The notes under the pieces were generated by a model. It did not search any database, was not told where the DNA came from, and saw only the letters and a program-made list of their open reading frames with translations. Below, one piece after another: positions 62,531-64,000 of a DNA stretch of 64,000 bases. The stretch is from Asparagopsis taxiformis (taxonomy: Eukaryota > Rhodophyta > Florideophyceae > Bonnemaisoniales > Bonnemaisoniaceae): contig JALQPE010003282.1 of NCBI GenBank assembly GCA_030407315.1, forward strand, positions 1 through 64,000, read 5' to 3'. The translations under genes were made by a program, and so were the position numbers. Within the stretch, counting starts at the first letter, position 1. Each line of letters opens with the position of its first letter.

Positions 62531-63215
62531 TGTCGTACCGCCTGGCGGTCCTCGCCGATCGAGGCGTGTCGCTTCCCTATTGGGTACCCACTTAAGGGAT
62601 GTGCCAATCACAAGGCACCAGCCAACTGGCGTGTTTCCTATAATTGGGACAAGCTAAGGCTGACAAATAACCCTATCCGGGCCCATCGGCCCCGGCCGAG
62701 ACCCCACAAGGGACAAATTTCTAACTTAAGCTAACCAGCTGTACATTACAATGTAAGCCTAACTGGCAATAACCTCGCGGCTAGGCGAGTGCCGTTAACT
62801 GGGCTCTGGTTGGTCAATAACTGGATATTTATTCCTAACCACTAACCCTAGCTTACAGTAGACTTAGTATAAATACGCCACTGGAATAGCCAGTAGGCAC
62901 GGTTTCTAGAGTGACGTAAACTCAAGTGGAATTACGACCCACAGGAACAGTGTTCGCATACCTATTGTTCAACCCCTCTCCGGGAAAACCTTAGGGTTAG
63001 CCAACAGCTCGACGGATTACGTCATTTTGCTCCATTAATACGCATCTCGCGTGAGCGCTATAATCGCACAACCCCCTCCGGGTAGCGATCCCTTCTCTCT
63101 CACGAGACTACCCGTCGGGTACCTATAAGGTTCATCTGCTCTACCGCTTCCTCTACCGAGGCTCGGGACACCTGTCGGGTGGTTTGCCGCTCTAGCGGAT
63201 TTTCTACCTGCTACA
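62531..63215 (+). repeat. 5' LTR of a second LTR retrotransposon (left end uncertain)
   Basis: Ends ...CTACA at 63215 directly before a primer-binding site. The left end is TGTCG at 62531 or TGTG at 62600; only one LTR is in the window, so I cannot decide. TATAAATA at 62868-62875. Confidence 0.65.
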
Positions 63216-63216
63216 T

Positions 63217-63234
63217 TGGTCTCTCGACCTAGAA
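63217..63234 (+). other. Primer-binding site (element 2)
   Basis: TGGTCTCTCGACCTAGAA, identical to that of the 45.6-kb element although the LTRs and gag differ. Confidence 0.78.
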
Positions 63235-63292
63235 CCTTGTACCCTCGGGTAAGTCTCTTTGAGAGAAATTTTCCTTCACAATCATCTTCACG

Positions 63293-64000
63293 ATGCCTCG
63301 TAACCCTACAACGGGACCCTCTAGTGAGGACATAGCGCCTGCCAGCGACTTATCCGATTCGGATCTGATCGCCGAAGAAGGCGTGGTGATTAACACCCTG
63401 CAAGATCGGGCTGACCGAATCTTCAACGAACGGTTGGAAGAATTCAAGGCTGAATTCAGCACCGTCGTCGAGAAGACTGTTCAAGACCGCAGGGCGGAAA
63501 TCGTAGACGCTACGGTCGAAACCGTCATGGAACTGGTCGAGCCAAAGCTGATGGCCGCCAGCCGAGAAGCCACCCAAGATCGGGACGCCGAGTTCCTAGC
63601 GGAAACCTGGAATCAGGTCAAAGCCGAATTCGCTAAACGCGTATCCCTTTTGGAAACTCGTCTGGAGGAGCTTTCGATTCACGGCTTTAATGCCAGTCCA
63701 TTAGGACAACAGGAGTTTCCTGCTCGCCGCATCCGATCGGCTGATTTCCCTGACCCTACATCCGGTAGGGAGGAAGAAGAAGATCCCCGATTGGATCAAG
63801 TCGCAGAAGCAACCCGACATCTGTTCGACCGTGTCGACGCCCTCGCCGAATCACTATCCCAAACAGGGAATATCTCTCGCACGAGACAGCACACTCGTGC
63901 CACCGGATCTGCACCGGAAAACCCCTCGTGGGACGATGAAGAAGGACCTCTTGAGGAAGGCTTAGTGCCTTTGAAGGCCCGCGAACCTGCGTTCGACCTA
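63293..64000 (+). CDS. gag of the second LTR element (partial, runs off the window)
   Basis: ATG 63293, open for 236 codons to the window edge with no stop. 58 bp after the primer-binding site. The sequence starts MPRNPTTGPSSEDIAPASDL and continues with long charged helices (ERLEEFKAEFSTVVEKTVQD, KRVSLLETRLEELS) and an acidic patch (GREEEEDPRLDQ). This matches the disordered then coiled-coil N-terminus of the other element's gag in style but not in sequence. The capsid-like part would lie past the edge. The minus-strand frames over this stretch are shadows. Confidence 0.8.
   Translation, partial: MPRNPTTGPSSEDIAPASDLSDSDLIAEEGVVINTLQDRADRIFNERLEEFKAEFSTVVEKTVQDRRAEIVDATVETVMELVEPKLMAASREATQDRDAEFLAETWNQVKAEFAKRVSLLETRLEELSIHGFNASPLGQQEFPARRIRSADFPDPTSGREEEEDPRLDQVAEATRHLFDRVDALAESLSQTGNISRTRQHTRATGSAPENPSWDDEEGPLEEGLVPLKAREPAFDL

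Noticed and set aside
1..64000. CRISPR array or prokaryotic operon
   Set aside because: No regularly spaced short repeats; gene and element types are eukaryotic.

Overview
The window is nuclear DNA from a eukaryote. Long intergenic stretches separate mostly intronless genes, there are secretory and multi-membrane-span proteins with many N-glycosylation sequons, TATA boxes lie close to start codons, and several classes of eukaryotic transposon are present. A repeat-rich alga (a red alga would fit the intronless genes and LTR load) is my best guess; that is inference and no marker gene settles it.

Layout. 1-1.8 kb: decayed Copia-type element. 2.4-9.4 kb: three minus-strand genes, two paralogous three-span membrane glycoproteins flanking a Sel1-repeat gene with one frameshift. 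11.5-29.8 kb: a plus-strand tandem family of about eight-span membrane proteins (seven intact members, three decayed copies), with traces of gene conversion and start-codon switching; a broken TIR domain lies at 28.1-28.5 kb. 31.9-39.3 kb: a secreted Thr/Pro-stalk vWA protein, two near-identical secreted 12-cysteine proteins, and a 610-codon membrane protein with a truncated paralogue. 39.6-45.2 kb: a foldback element, a PiggyBac element with terminal and subterminal repeats, and a decayed pogo/Tigger transposase. 45.6-57.4 kb: a young, complete chromodomain-bearing Ty3/Gypsy element (11.8 kb, two LTRs, 5-bp target duplication GGGAA) with a -1 frameshift signal and a 350-bp tandem repeat. It sits inside a DUF7869-like minus-strand gene whose frame resumes on the far side. 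60.1-62.5 kb: a beta-class N6/N4 DNA-methyltransferase-like frame. 62.5-64 kb: a second LTR element with the same primer-binding site, running off the window.

Most notable: (1) the methyltransferase-like and DUF7869-like frames contain eight internal stops, all TAA or TAG, with no TGA and no frameshift over about 1,600 codons; (2) a canonical G_GGA_AAC slip site and a perfect 10-bp stem at the Gypsy gag/pol junction; (3) the eight-span family, which has a layout reminiscent of PrsW-type membrane proteases but lacks their catalytic glutamates; (4) a shared 18-nt primer-binding site in two different LTR elements.

The intact host genes look like surface or secreted proteins. I see no pathway linking them. 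Tandem duplication, conversion and transposon insertion dominate the architecture.
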